A stretch of DNA of 64,000 nt from Lewinellaceae bacterium. Lineage in GTDB: Bacteria > Bacteroidota > Bacteroidia > Chitinophagales > Saprospiraceae. Positions 8,875-17,755 of this stretch are shown here, piece after piece (the first letter of the stretch is position 1; each line of letters begins with the position of its first letter). The position numbers were made by a program, and so were the translations under genes. The notes under the pieces are model-generated. The model made no database searches and was not told the DNA's origin. It saw nothing but the letters and a program-made list of their open reading frames with translations. The stretch spans positions 124,001 to 188,000 of the forward strand of contig JACJYH010000006.1 in NCBI GenBank assembly GCA_020636195.1, given 5' to 3'.

Positions 8875-10238
8875 ACCAATGCATTCTTTACCAAATTGAT
8901 CAATACTCTTGCCTCTGATTCTTTTTTTGCTTCTGAATAGATGCGTACAATGGGTTCAGTATTTGATTTTCTAAAATGAACCCATCCATTCTCAAAATCT
9001 ATTTTCAAACCATCGATATCATTGGTTTTTTCGTTTTTGAAACTTTGCTTTAATTTTGATATCAATGCTGCATAATCATGCTCTGGTGTGAGATCAAATT
9101 TATCTTTTATAATGGTGTATCCCGGATATCCTGCTTTAATATTGGATACAGAGACTTTCTTTTGCGCCATCAATGATAAAAAGATGGCAATACCGATCAT
9201 GGCATCTCTACCATAGTGTAGATCAGGGACGATAATGCCTCCATTACCTTCTCCACCTATGACAGCATTGTTTTGTTTCATAGCATTGACTACATTGACT
9301 TCACCAACAGCAGATGCAATATATTGTCCTCCATGTTTTTTAGTTACGTCAGACAGAGCCCTTGTGGAAGAAAGATTGCTTACTGTATTGCCTTTATGTA
9401 TGCTTAAAATATAATCTGCTACTGCAACCAACGTATATTCTTCCCCAAACATAGTTCCATTTTCACAGACCAATGCTAAGCGATCCACATCAGGATCTAT
9501 GCTAATACCTAGATCGGCGCTTTGTTGTACTACTGCATCCGAAAGATCTTTCAGATGTGCGGGTAACGGCTCAGGATTATGAGCAAAATGACCAAAATTA
9601 TTATCATTAAGAAGTGTATATTCCACACCTAAAGCATCAAATAATGGTGGTAAGGCAATGGCACCAGTTGAATTGATGCAATCGACCACGACTTTGAATT
9701 GGGCATTTCTGACGGCTTCAACATCCACATATATGCTCTTTAGAATTTCATTTATATGTTTCTCAATGCTTTGATCGTCAAACATGAGGGTTCCAAAATC
9801 GTCAACTTCTGCGAAAAGTAGTTCCTTGTTTTCAATAAAAGAGAGCACTGCTTGACCATCAGCGGCTGATATAAATTCACCGTGTTTATTGAGAAATTTC
9901 AATGCATTCCATTGTTTTGGATTATGGCTTGCAGTAAAAATGATTCCACCATCTGCAGCCATGAATTTTACAGCCATCTCCACTGTGGGAGTTGTAGAGT
10001 AACCAAGATCTACCACATCTATGCCCATAGCCAAAAGTGTATTTATGGCCAATTGGCTCACCACACTTCCACTCAACCTACCATCTCTGCCGACGACTAT
10101 TTTTGGTTTTTGCACCTGTTTCCGGACCCACATACCAAAACCTGCCGTACATTCCACTATGTCAATTGGGGTGAAATTATCACCTACATTACCACCTATT
10201 GTTCCGCGAATTCCGGAAATAGATTTGATTAATGTCAT
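8871..10238 (-). CDS. glmM: Phosphoglucosamine mutase
   Basis: The enzyme converts glucosamine-6-phosphate to glucosamine-1-phosphate for UDP-GlcNAc, peptidoglycan and LPS synthesis. The 455-residue product shows all four phosphohexomutase landmarks: the phosphoserine loop FTASHNP (Ser104), the metal-binding DPDVDR (Asp248, Asp250, Asp252), the sugar-binding GGEGNGG, and the phosphate-binding RKSNTEPIVRIYSEA near the C-terminus. Phosphoglucomutase/phosphomannomutase activity cannot be excluded by motif alone, but length and N-terminus (SISGIRGTIGG) fit the GlmM branch of Bacteroidota. It is the first gene of a two-gene minus-strand operon. Confidence 0.85.
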   Translation of the reverse strand: MTLIKSISGIRGTIGGNVGDNFTPIDIVECTAGFGMWVRKQVQKPKIVVGRDGRLSGSVVSQLAINTLLAMGIDVVDLGYSTTPTVEMAVKFMAADGGIIFTASHNPKQWNALKFLNKHGEFISAADGQAVLSFIENKELLFAEVDDFGTLMFDDQSIEKHINEILKSIYVDVEAVRNAQFKVVVDCINSTGAIALPPLFDALGVEYTLLNDNNFGHFAHNPEPLPAHLKDLSDAVVQQSADLGISIDPDVDRLALVCENGTMFGEEYTLVAVADYILSIHKGNTVSNLSSTRALSDVTKKHGGQYIASAVGEVNVVNAMKQNNAVIGGEGNGGIIVPDLHYGRDAMIGIAIFLSLMAQKKVSVSNIKAGYPGYTIIKDKFDLTPEHDYAALISKLKQSFKNEKTNDIDGLKIDFENGWVHFRKSNTEPIVRIYSEAKKESEARVLINLVKNALV

Positions 10239-10258
10239 GTTACTATGATTTTAAACTG

Positions 10259-10266
10259 CAAATATA
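10259..10266 (-). promoter_or_regulatory. Candidate -7 promoter element for glmM
   Basis: On the minus strand TATATTTG matches TAnnTTTG, 20 bases before the glmM ATG at 10238. Confidence 0.5.
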
Positions 10267-10390
10267 CATTCCATTGCTTAGACTCCTCAAAGTAGAGTGA
10301 CTAATATCCATAATAAATCCCAGTCATATCAAATTTTTTCTTTGAAATGATTACGGTAATTTAATAGTTATCGGTCAGTGCAAAAAGACA

Positions 10391-10467
10391 GCCAACGCAC
10401 ATTCAAGCATATTTGGTTTTGACCGACACATAAAGCCAACCCTTCGCAAAACCAAAAGAGCTTGAAT
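10391..10467. repeat. Stem-loop element upstream of the defence operon
   Basis: Two 21-base arms (10401-10421 and 10447-10467) form an inverted repeat with 18 of 21 positions paired; the cores are CAAGCATATTTGGTTTTG and CAAAACCAAAAGAGCTTG. The element opens with GCCAACGC (10391-10398) and has AAGCCAAC in the loop. The element at 19689-19786, on the other side of the operon, has the same plan. It may be a recombination-site-like structure or a transcribed hairpin. Nothing else was seen in 10267-10500. Confidence 0.6.
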
Positions 10468-10506
10468 TTTTCCCAATACACGGACGACAGAATAAAAAAT
10501 AAAACG

Positions 10507-10514
10507 TACTTTTG
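10507..10514 (+). promoter_or_regulatory. Candidate -7 promoter element of the defence operon
   Basis: TACTTTTG fits TAnnTTTG and lies 28 bases before the ATG at 10543. It would drive all four genes of the operon. Confidence 0.4.
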
Positions 10515-10542
10515 ACGAATCTGTTAAAACAATATAGACAAA

Positions 10543-10821
10543 ATGAATTTATTTGGGTCGTATTTAAAAGATAGACGAGCACAGCTTAGACTGCCTTCTA
10601 GTAAGGTTGCCACTAAACTTGAAATTGGCACTTCTATATTAAGCAAAATCGATATAATTGAACGGATGAAGCCAAAAGAAATATTGCTAAAGCCGGTTGT
10701 AACCTTTGATGTTCGGAAGAAGAAAATACAAATTGAGCTTGTCCAATGGACTATTTTATCTGAACTTGGAGACTTGGAATTTTTAACTGCTGGACTTAAA
10801 AATGTATTGAAGAAAATATGA
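10543..10821 (+). CDS. Small HTH (XRE-like) regulator of the defence operon
   Basis: This 92-residue protein starts like XRE-family regulators (YLKDRRAQLRLPSSKVATKLEIGTSILSKI, helices 1-3 of a HTH within residues 6-37). The usual SKIERGER motif has become SKIDIIERMKPKE, so the domain looks diverged. The C-terminus (ILSELGDLEFLTAGLKNVLKK) resembles the tail of small regulators found next to restriction-modification genes in Bacteroidota, as I recall them. It overlaps the helicase start by four bases (ATGA). It probably tunes the operon's own expression; that is inference from position. Confidence 0.65.
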   Translation: MNLFGSYLKDRRAQLRLPSSKVATKLEIGTSILSKIDIIERMKPKEILLKPVVTFDVRKKKIQIELVQWTILSELGDLEFLTAGLKNVLKKI

Positions 10822-13800
10822 GCACGAAATTTTTTACCAACGAAGAACAGAATACACTTCTGAAGAAAATAGAAGGTATTTTCAAACATAAAAATATCCA
10901 TTTCTTAGATGCTTTGGTTGGTTACTTCCGTGCATCAGGTTATTTTCAAATTCGTGAATTTGTTGAGAGTGCTCAAAAAATAAGAATTCTTGTTGGTATT
11001 AACATTGACTCTCTAGTTTATCAAGCCAACCAACAAGGCGTCTTATTTAACGGTGATGCTGAAAAGGCACAAGAGGAATTTTTCCAGCAAGTTAAAAAGA
11101 ATATTCAAGAAGCAGAATACGACAAAACTGTAGAAGGTGGGATGATCCAATTGATAAAGGACATCACCACAGGTAAAGTAAAAATCAAAATTCACCCCAA
11201 GCAAAATATACACGCTAAAATTTACATTTTCAGAGAGAAAGAAAAGCATGACCACGGTTATGGCTCAGTAATTACTGGATCTAGTAACCTTACAGATGCA
11301 GGTCTTTCAAAAAATTTCGAATTCAATGTTGAGCTAAGAGATAATTCAGACATTGATTTTGCAACCAAAACTTTTGACAAACTTTGGGATCAAGCTGTAC
11401 CTGTTGATATGGACAGCATTGAAAAACTTCAAAAGGAAACCTATCTAAACGACAGCTATACGCCTTATGAAATTTATTTAAAATTCTTGATTGAGTATTT
11501 CGGGAAAAGCATTGAGTTTGATCCCAACTCTATTTCAGATTTGCCAAAAGGTTTTAAAAGGTTATCGTATCAAGTGGATGCTGTAAATGACGGTTTTTCC
11601 AAAATGATGAAACATAATGGATTTTTCTTAGCTGACGTTGTGGGACTCGGGAAAACCATTGTATCAACTCTAATTGCAAAGAAATATTTTTATACCAATG
11701 GGTTTCCAGAACATCGTTCTAGAACACTAATCATTGTTCCCCCACCTTTGAAGGACAACTGGATTGAAACGATTGAAAAATTCAACCTAGACAATGTAAA
11801 AATCATAACTAATGGAAGTCTACACAAAATCAATGATGCGACCATTTATGATTTAATTATCGTTGATGAAGCCCATAAATTCCGGTCCGATACAGCTGGA
11901 ATGTACAATGAGTTGCAGAAGATTTGTAAAACACCAACAAGAAGAACTTTGCCAGATGGAACATCTGTTTCAAAAAGAGTAATTCTTGTTTCAGCAACAC
12001 CCTTGAACAACAGACCAGAAGATATTGCCAATCAGGTTTATTTATTTCAAGACAGCAAGGAATCAACCTTGGAAACTGGGAATCTTCAGCACTTTTTCAG
12101 ACAGCAAATTGATGCTTACAAGAAATTGAAAGGCGAACCAGATATTGCCAAAGTCCAAGCAGGTGTCAAGAAAATTTATGAGAAGATAAGAATCAAGGTT
12201 ATTGAGCCGCTAATTGTTCGCAGAACAAGAACTGACTTGATGGCTCACGACTTGTACTCAATAGATTTGGAAAAACAAGGTATCAAATTTCCAATTGTAA
12301 GGCAGCCTAAAAAAATATTGTATGTGCTGGAGCCACATTTGGAAGATTTGTATGATAATACCATTCACGTTTTAAGTCACGAAACGCAAGGGTTAAGATA
12401 CAATCGTTACCGTGCCATCGGTTTTTTGAAACCACACAAAAAGAATAAATACAAACAAGCGGATATGATCTCGGCTCAATTAGCCAAGATTATGAAAACG
12501 CTTTTGGTAAAAAGAATTGATAGCAGTTTCTTTGCATTTAAACAATCTCTTACTAGGTTTATGAAAGCCACAGAAGCTATGGTAACTATGTTTGAAAATG
12601 GCCGCATTTTCATAGCTCCAAACTTGCCAGTTTCTGATATGGTAAATGAAGGTAAAGAAGAAGAATTGATGGATTTAGTTTTGGAGAAGTCTATAGAAGA
12701 CCCAACCATCGACATCTGCGAACCAGATGATTTTGAATTTGACTTCTTACCTGGACTACAGCACGATTTAAAATTGCTTAAAGAATTATCTGGTGAATGG
12801 GAAAAGGTTAACGAAGACCCTAAATTGGATGTGTTTATAGAATACTTGAAAAACACCCTTTTAAGTAAATCTATAAATCCTGAATCCAAATTAGTGGTAT
12901 TCTCAGAGAGCAAGGAAACGACCGAATATTTGGAAAAAGAACTCCATAAACATATTTCAGCTAGCATTTTATCTGTGGATAGTAAATCAAGAAAAGACAG
13001 AATGCCAACTATTCGCAAGAACTTTGATGCCAATTTACCAAAAGCTGATCAAGAGAATAATTACAGCATCATACTAACTACTGAAGTATTGGCTGAAGGA
13101 ATCAATTTGCACCGTTCTAATGTGGTTGTGAATTATGATACGCCCTGGAATTCTACCCGATTAATGCAAAGGATTGGACGTGTAAACAGAATTGGTTCAA
13201 CGGCTGATGAAGTTCACGTTTTTAATTTCTATCCAACCACAAAAGTCAACAATGACATTGAATTGGAGAAAAAAGCAATTATGAAATTGCAATCTTTTCA
13301 CGCTGCACTGGGTGAAGATAGTCAAATATATTCGCCTGATGAAGAAACCGAAACATTCGGACTTTTCGACAAGGAAATGGAGGAAGAAAAAGACGAGAAA
13401 TTGGCGTACTTAATGATGATTCGAGAAATCAAGGAAAAAACGCCTGGTGTATTCAAGCAAATCAAAAATATGCCTTTCCGTGCAAGAGTTGGAAGAAAAA
13501 ATAAAGACCTTAATCAGAGTACTATTTGCTATATCAAAGACAGTAAGCGAGATGCATTCATTTTGGTGAAAGACAGTGAGGAAACAGAAGAACTAACCTT
13601 TTTGGAGACAGTTAAGATTTTTGAAGCAGAAGTATTGGAAAAAGCCATTCCATTACATTCAAAACACCACGAACAAGTTCAAGCGGGTATTTTGTTATTT
13701 TCTGACTTGCTGGAAAAGGAAAAAGCCAAAGATAAAAAGATAGATATCACACAAGGCCCCAATGAGAAAAAAGCAAATGCTTATTTAGAAGCTATGCTAA

Positions 13801-14081
13801 ATCTTCCCTTGGCGAATGAAGAAGAAAGAGCCTTAATCATCAAAGCTAAAGAAGCTTTGCGTCAAGGTCGTTTTCAAAACTTGCAAAGAGACATAAATAA
13901 GTTTCAACGCACTTTAAAGAAGTTTCCATTGAAGCCTGCAATCATTATGGAGAAAGTCATTGAGATTCTCAAAGCCTATCCTTTAATGAATGAAGAAGCC
14001 GAACAGGTATTCGAGAAGAAGATTGTAAGGGTTAAAACCTTGAATCCTGAAATTATTATCACTGAAAGTTTTAGCTCTTAA
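10818..14081 (+). CDS. PLD-like domain plus SNF2/DEAH helicase (putative defence effector)
   Basis: The 1087-residue protein joins an N-terminal phospholipase D-like module (about 20-190: VGYFRASGYFQIREF, NIHAKIYIF near residue 130, VITGSSNLTDAG) to a superfamily 2 SNF2-like helicase. Helicase motifs are ADVVGLGKT (near 275), the DEAH box IIVDEAHKF (near 350), VSATPLNNRP (near 393) and the C-terminal ATEVLAEGINL-type motif V (seen as TTEVLAEGINL) with QRIGRVNRIG (near 783). PLD modules of this kind act as nucleases in some restriction enzymes, so it may both translocate on and cut DNA; only one HxK motif is visible. Four-base overlap with the HTH gene and three bases to the methylase place it in the operon. 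Confidence 0.85.
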   Translation: MSTKFFTNEEQNTLLKKIEGIFKHKNIHFLDALVGYFRASGYFQIREFVESAQKIRILVGINIDSLVYQANQQGVLFNGDAEKAQEEFFQQVKKNIQEAEYDKTVEGGMIQLIKDITTGKVKIKIHPKQNIHAKIYIFREKEKHDHGYGSVITGSSNLTDAGLSKNFEFNVELRDNSDIDFATKTFDKLWDQAVPVDMDSIEKLQKETYLNDSYTPYEIYLKFLIEYFGKSIEFDPNSISDLPKGFKRLSYQVDAVNDGFSKMMKHNGFFLADVVGLGKTIVSTLIAKKYFYTNGFPEHRSRTLIIVPPPLKDNWIETIEKFNLDNVKIITNGSLHKINDATIYDLIIVDEAHKFRSDTAGMYNELQKICKTPTRRTLPDGTSVSKRVILVSATPLNNRPEDIANQVYLFQDSKESTLETGNLQHFFRQQIDAYKKLKGEPDIAKVQAGVKKIYEKIRIKVIEPLIVRRTRTDLMAHDLYSIDLEKQGIKFPIVRQPKKILYVLEPHLEDLYDNTIHVLSHETQGLRYNRYRAIGFLKPHKKNKYKQADMISAQLAKIMKTLLVKRIDSSFFAFKQSLTRFMKATEAMVTMFENGRIFIAPNLPVSDMVNEGKEEELMDLVLEKSIEDPTIDICEPDDFEFDFLPGLQHDLKLLKELSGEWEKVNEDPKLDVFIEYLKNTLLSKSINPESKLVVFSESKETTEYLEKELHKHISASILSVDSKSRKDRMPTIRKNFDANLPKADQENNYSIILTTEVLAEGINLHRSNVVVNYDTPWNSTRLMQRIGRVNRIGSTADEVHVFNFYPTTKVNNDIELEKKAIMKLQSFHAALGEDSQIYSPDEETETFGLFDKEMEEEKDEKLAYLMMIREIKEKTPGVFKQIKNMPFRARVGRKNKDLNQSTICYIKDSKRDAFILVKDSEETEELTFLETVKIFEAEVLEKAIPLHSKHHEQVQAGILLFSDLLEKEKAKDKKIDITQGPNEKKANAYLEAMLNLPLANEEERALIIKAKEALRQGRFQNLQRDINKFQRTLKKFPLKPAIIMEKVIEILKAYPLMNEEAEQVFEKKIVRVKTLNPEIIITESFSS

Positions 14082-14084
14082 GCA

Positions 14085-17000
14085 ATGAAAGAAAAAGACA
14101 TTAAAGACATATTGAAAAGCAAATTTCAATTGGACGAGGATAAATATTTCCCTGCCCAATGGAAAACTGTTTTGAATTTATTCTTCAAGAAGATTGAATA
14201 TTTCAGTCATCCAGAAAACTTGTTCACTGAAAATGATAAAGTAATTGCTGGTAAACAATTAGGAACTGTAAAACTCGATGACGGAAAACAACTAGCAATT
14301 TTCACAGTAGAAGTTGCCAATAGTATAAGCATTGTTCGCAATAGACAAGGTTTGCGTGAAATTGCAGCCAAACACATTGACCAAAACATAATTCATGGTA
14401 CTTTGGCATTTTTCTACAATAAAAAACAAGCAGATTACCGTTTTTCATTCATTGCCAAAGAAGCGAGTATTGATTTAGAAACGGGAGAACTTATAAAAGG
14501 AGAAACCAAGCCAAAACGTTACACGTATTTGCTCGGTTCCAATGAAGCTTGCACCACACCAGCGAAGCGAATGTTGGTATTGGCAGACAAAAAAGAAAAA
14601 AGCGAAGTAAACATCAACCAACTAAAAGAAGTGTTTTCGGTGGAAGCCCTGAACAAAGACTTCTTTAAAACCTACAAAGCACATTACGAGAAGTTTTGGA
14701 AGTATTTGGCTGATGAAGAAAATCCGTATAGAACAAAATTAGTTGATGCTGAAAAAGACGATAAAGTAAAACAGGAAAAACCCATTCGTGATTTTGCAAA
14801 AAAACTCTTGGGAAGAATTGTGTTCTTGCATTTTTTACAGAAAAAAGGTTGGATGGGTTGTTCGCCCAAAACAAAAGACTGGATAGATGGCGAACCGCGA
14901 TTTATGCAACAACTGTTTGAGGATTTTTCTAAACCCGAAAATTTCCAAAGTCAGTGCCTTACCCATTTGTTTTTTGAAACACTTAACACCAAAAGACCTA
15001 ATGATACTTTTGAAGTAAAAGGACTAAACGGCAAACTGAATGGTTCACGTGTGCCTTATTTGAATGGCGGGTTGTTTGAACCTGAAAAAAACAAAGCCAC
15101 TTTAAAAATTGATTTCCCTGCTGATTATTTTAAAGAATTGTTGGAGTTCTTTGAGCAATACAATTTCACGATTGACGAAAACAGTCCCGATGATCACGAA
15201 GTAGGTATTGATCCTGAAATGTTAGGGCATATTTTTGAAAACCTACTGGAAGACAACCGAGACAAAGGAGCATTTTATACGCCCAAAGAAATTGTGCAGT
15301 ATATGTGCAAGGAAAGTTTGATTCAGTATTTGCTCAACACCTTTCAAGAGCAAAAAGACCTGCCTGACGGCAAGGCAGGCATTGAACAGTTTATCCACTT
15401 TCATACCGTTTCGCCTTTATTGGCGGAAAAAGAAAATGCTATTTTACTCAATAAAAAACTAGATGATATAAAAGTTTGTGACCCTGCCATTGGTTCGGGT
15501 GCTTTCCCTATTGGAATGTTGCAAGAGATTTTTGAAGCCAAACGCTTTATTTATCCATACCTGAAAACCAACCAAGACTTTAAACCAGCCGAAGTAAAAA
15601 AGAACATCATCCAAAATTCCATATATGGCGTGGACTTGGAAAAAGGGGCAGTGGACATTGCCCAATTGCGATTTTGGCTTTCTTTGGTAGTAGATGAACT
15701 CAACCCACACCCATTGCCCAACTTGGATTATAAGATAATGCAGGGCAATAGTTTATTGGAAGAGTTCGCAGGTTTTAAGCTAGATAAATTAATGGATGAA
15801 GAAGATTCCATAATTGCAACAGGTGTCCAACAATTATCCTTAGGTGTAGATTTTGATGCTCCAAAATTTCAGTTAGAAGTGTTTGATAGAGTGACAAAGG
15901 AGGAACTATGGAAATTAATGGAAAAGTTTTATGACCCAGTTGCTTGGGAAAAGAAGACAGGAGAAAAGGTTGATAAGACCCAAACGAAAAAAGATATAAA
16001 CGATATAATTGAGGGAAAAATTCACGCTTTTGTTTTGGGCGAACAAAGGAAATTAAGAGATGAAATTGCTCAGAAGAAAAAAGATTGGAACATAAAAGAT
16101 GAGGATTACTCCAAACTCAACCAAAAAAGTAAGGATTACAAAAAGTTTGAACTAAATGTAAATAAACTGGAACAACTGAACAATTTTGAAAACCAACTAA
16201 TAAAACTACAAGAATCTGAAGAACGACCTTTTTTTCTTTGGCATACTTGGTTCAAAGATGTGTTTGAAAAAGGCGGTTTTGATGTAATGATAGGCAACCC
16301 ACCATACATTCAGCTTCAAAAAATGGGCAAGGAAACCGACATTTTACAAGAAGCAGGTTTTGAAACCTTTGCCCGTACAGGTGATATTTATTGCTTGTTT
16401 TATGAAAAAGGAATTGACCTTTTGAAAAAGGGCGGAACCTTGACCTACATAACTTCCAATAAATGGATGCGAGGTGCTTACGGAAAATCATTGAGAAATT
16501 ATTTTACCAAAGTAAACACACAGAAAATATTAAATCTGGGACCTGGCATTTTTCATAGTGCCACTGTGGACACCAATATTTATGTTGGAAAAAAAGAGCC
16601 ATTTGACAATCAAGTAAAAGGTATTTCAATTGAAAACCGTTTTGATATTTCATTTCTGAAAGAGGATGAACTTATCCCAATGCGGGATGTCAATGAAGAT
16701 GCTTGGGTAGTGCTAGATGAGGACGATTTGAGAATTAGCAAATCATTTGAAAAATACGGTAAACAACTAAAGGATTGGGAAATAAAAATCAACTTTGGTA
16801 TCAAGACAGGCTTCAATGATGCCTTTATCTTTGACCAAGCTAAACGTGATGAATTGGTCGCTGAAGACCCCAAAGCTGATGAAATCATTAGACCCATTTT
16901 AAAAGGAAGAGAGATTGAACGGTATTATGCAGAATGGAGCAAGGATTTTATAATATCGACTTTCCCTGCGAAAAACCTAAATATAGACGACTATCCAAGT

Positions 17001-17753
17001 ATAAAAAACTACCTGGAGAGTTTTCAGCCTAAACTCAATCAAACGGGTGAAGAGTTCATAAACGAAAACGGTGAGGTTGAAAAAACTAGAAAGAAAACGG
17101 TGAATAAATGGTTTGAAACACAAGACCCAATAGCTTTTCAAGAAGAATTTAAAAAGGAAAAAGTAATTTGGAAGCGGATTGGCTCCATTATGCGTTTTGC
17201 TTATTCGAATGAAGAAATGTATTGTTTGGATAGCACTTGTATTGCCACAGGTGAAAAAATCAAATACCTCACAGCTGTTCTAAATTCAAGAGCAGGTTTG
17301 TATCAACTATTCAAAACATCTCCCCAAACAGGTACAGGTGATCAAATCATCAGCGTTCAAGCATTAGAGCCACTTTTGGTTCATTATCCTTCAGAGGAAG
17401 TTGAGGCTAAATTCAATTTGATGGTGGATTATATTTTGTGCATTAAGAAATCCAAAGATGTACTTTTTCAATCTGTAACCAACGAACACATTTCAGGCAT
17501 CTTTGAAAATCTGGTGAATATGATGGTGTACGAACTCTATTTTGAGGAAGAAATGAAAGCCAAAGAAATAGATGTATTGCAATTTGTAACCGAAAAAGCA
17601 TTTCCAGATATCACCAAATCAGAAGACAAAAAAGCCATTATCCAAAAAGTGTATTACGAGTTGCAAGAAAAAGACAACCCCATCCGCAATCGTATTTTAG
17701 TAGCCAGCAGCAGAAGTGAAACCATTGCAAGAATTAATGCAGCAACTAGTTAG
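14085..17753 (+). CDS. Eco57I-like adenine-N6 DNA methyltransferase
   Basis: A 1222-residue class I SAM-dependent DNA methylase of the Eco57I/type IIG-like group. The SAM site is VCDPAIGSGAFPIGML (near residue 464), preceded by ENLLEDNRDKGAFYTPKEIV, and the catalytic motif IV is IGNPPYIQLQ (near 735), diagnostic for amino-group methylation of adenine. The C-terminal half (from about 880) with ITSTFP-like and TSPQTGTGDQIISVQ segments resembles a target-recognition domain. The N-terminal 200 residues are family-specific and I cannot assign a nuclease to them. Residues 425-432 (DLPDGKAG) are encoded by a palindromic insert (15359-15379). It lies between the helicase and the ATPase with gaps of three and two bases. 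Confidence 0.85.
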   Translation: MKEKDIKDILKSKFQLDEDKYFPAQWKTVLNLFFKKIEYFSHPENLFTENDKVIAGKQLGTVKLDDGKQLAIFTVEVANSISIVRNRQGLREIAAKHIDQNIIHGTLAFFYNKKQADYRFSFIAKEASIDLETGELIKGETKPKRYTYLLGSNEACTTPAKRMLVLADKKEKSEVNINQLKEVFSVEALNKDFFKTYKAHYEKFWKYLADEENPYRTKLVDAEKDDKVKQEKPIRDFAKKLLGRIVFLHFLQKKGWMGCSPKTKDWIDGEPRFMQQLFEDFSKPENFQSQCLTHLFFETLNTKRPNDTFEVKGLNGKLNGSRVPYLNGGLFEPEKNKATLKIDFPADYFKELLEFFEQYNFTIDENSPDDHEVGIDPEMLGHIFENLLEDNRDKGAFYTPKEIVQYMCKESLIQYLLNTFQEQKDLPDGKAGIEQFIHFHTVSPLLAEKENAILLNKKLDDIKVCDPAIGSGAFPIGMLQEIFEAKRFIYPYLKTNQDFKPAEVKKNIIQNSIYGVDLEKGAVDIAQLRFWLSLVVDELNPHPLPNLDYKIMQGNSLLEEFAGFKLDKLMDEEDSIIATGVQQLSLGVDFDAPKFQLEVFDRVTKEELWKLMEKFYDPVAWEKKTGEKVDKTQTKKDINDIIEGKIHAFVLGEQRKLRDEIAQKKKDWNIKDEDYSKLNQKSKDYKKFELNVNKLEQLNNFENQLIKLQESEERPFFLWHTWFKDVFEKGGFDVMIGNPPYIQLQKMGKETDILQEAGFETFARTGDIYCLFYEKGIDLLKKGGTLTYITSNKWMRGAYGKSLRNYFTKVNTQKILNLGPGIFHSATVDTNIYVGKKEPFDNQVKGISIENRFDISFLKEDELIPMRDVNEDAWVVLDEDDLRISKSFEKYGKQLKDWEIKINFGIKTGFNDAFIFDQAKRDELVAEDPKADEIIRPILKGREIERYYAEWSKDFIISTFPAKNLNIDDYPSIKNYLESFQPKLNQTGEEFINENGEVEKTRKKTVNKWFETQDPIAFQEEFKKEKVIWKRIGSIMRFAYSNEEMYCLDSTCIATGEKIKYLTAVLNSRAGLYQLFKTSPQTGTGDQIISVQALEPLLVHYPSEEVEAKFNLMVDYILCIKKSKDVLFQSVTNEHISGIFENLVNMMVYELYFEEEMKAKEIDVLQFVTEKAFPDITKSEDKKAIIQKVYYELQEKDNPIRNRILVASSRSETIARINAATS
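15359..15379. repeat. Palindromic in-frame insert inside the methylase gene
   Basis: A perfect 7-base inverted repeat, CCTGCCT - gacggca - AGGCAGG, GC-rich in an AT-rich gene. It adds the peptide DLPDGKAG between EQK and IEQF without breaking the frame. This resembles the protein-coding palindromic elements known from Rickettsia and similar short palindromes seen in Bacteroidota proteins. It is not needed by the methylase motifs, which lie elsewhere. Confidence 0.6.
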
Positions 17754-17755
17754 AG

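Noticed and set aside
12476..13033. 185-codon frame on the minus strand inside the helicase gene
   Set aside because: It is the antisense of conserved helicase sequence, Ser-rich, with no recognisable domain.
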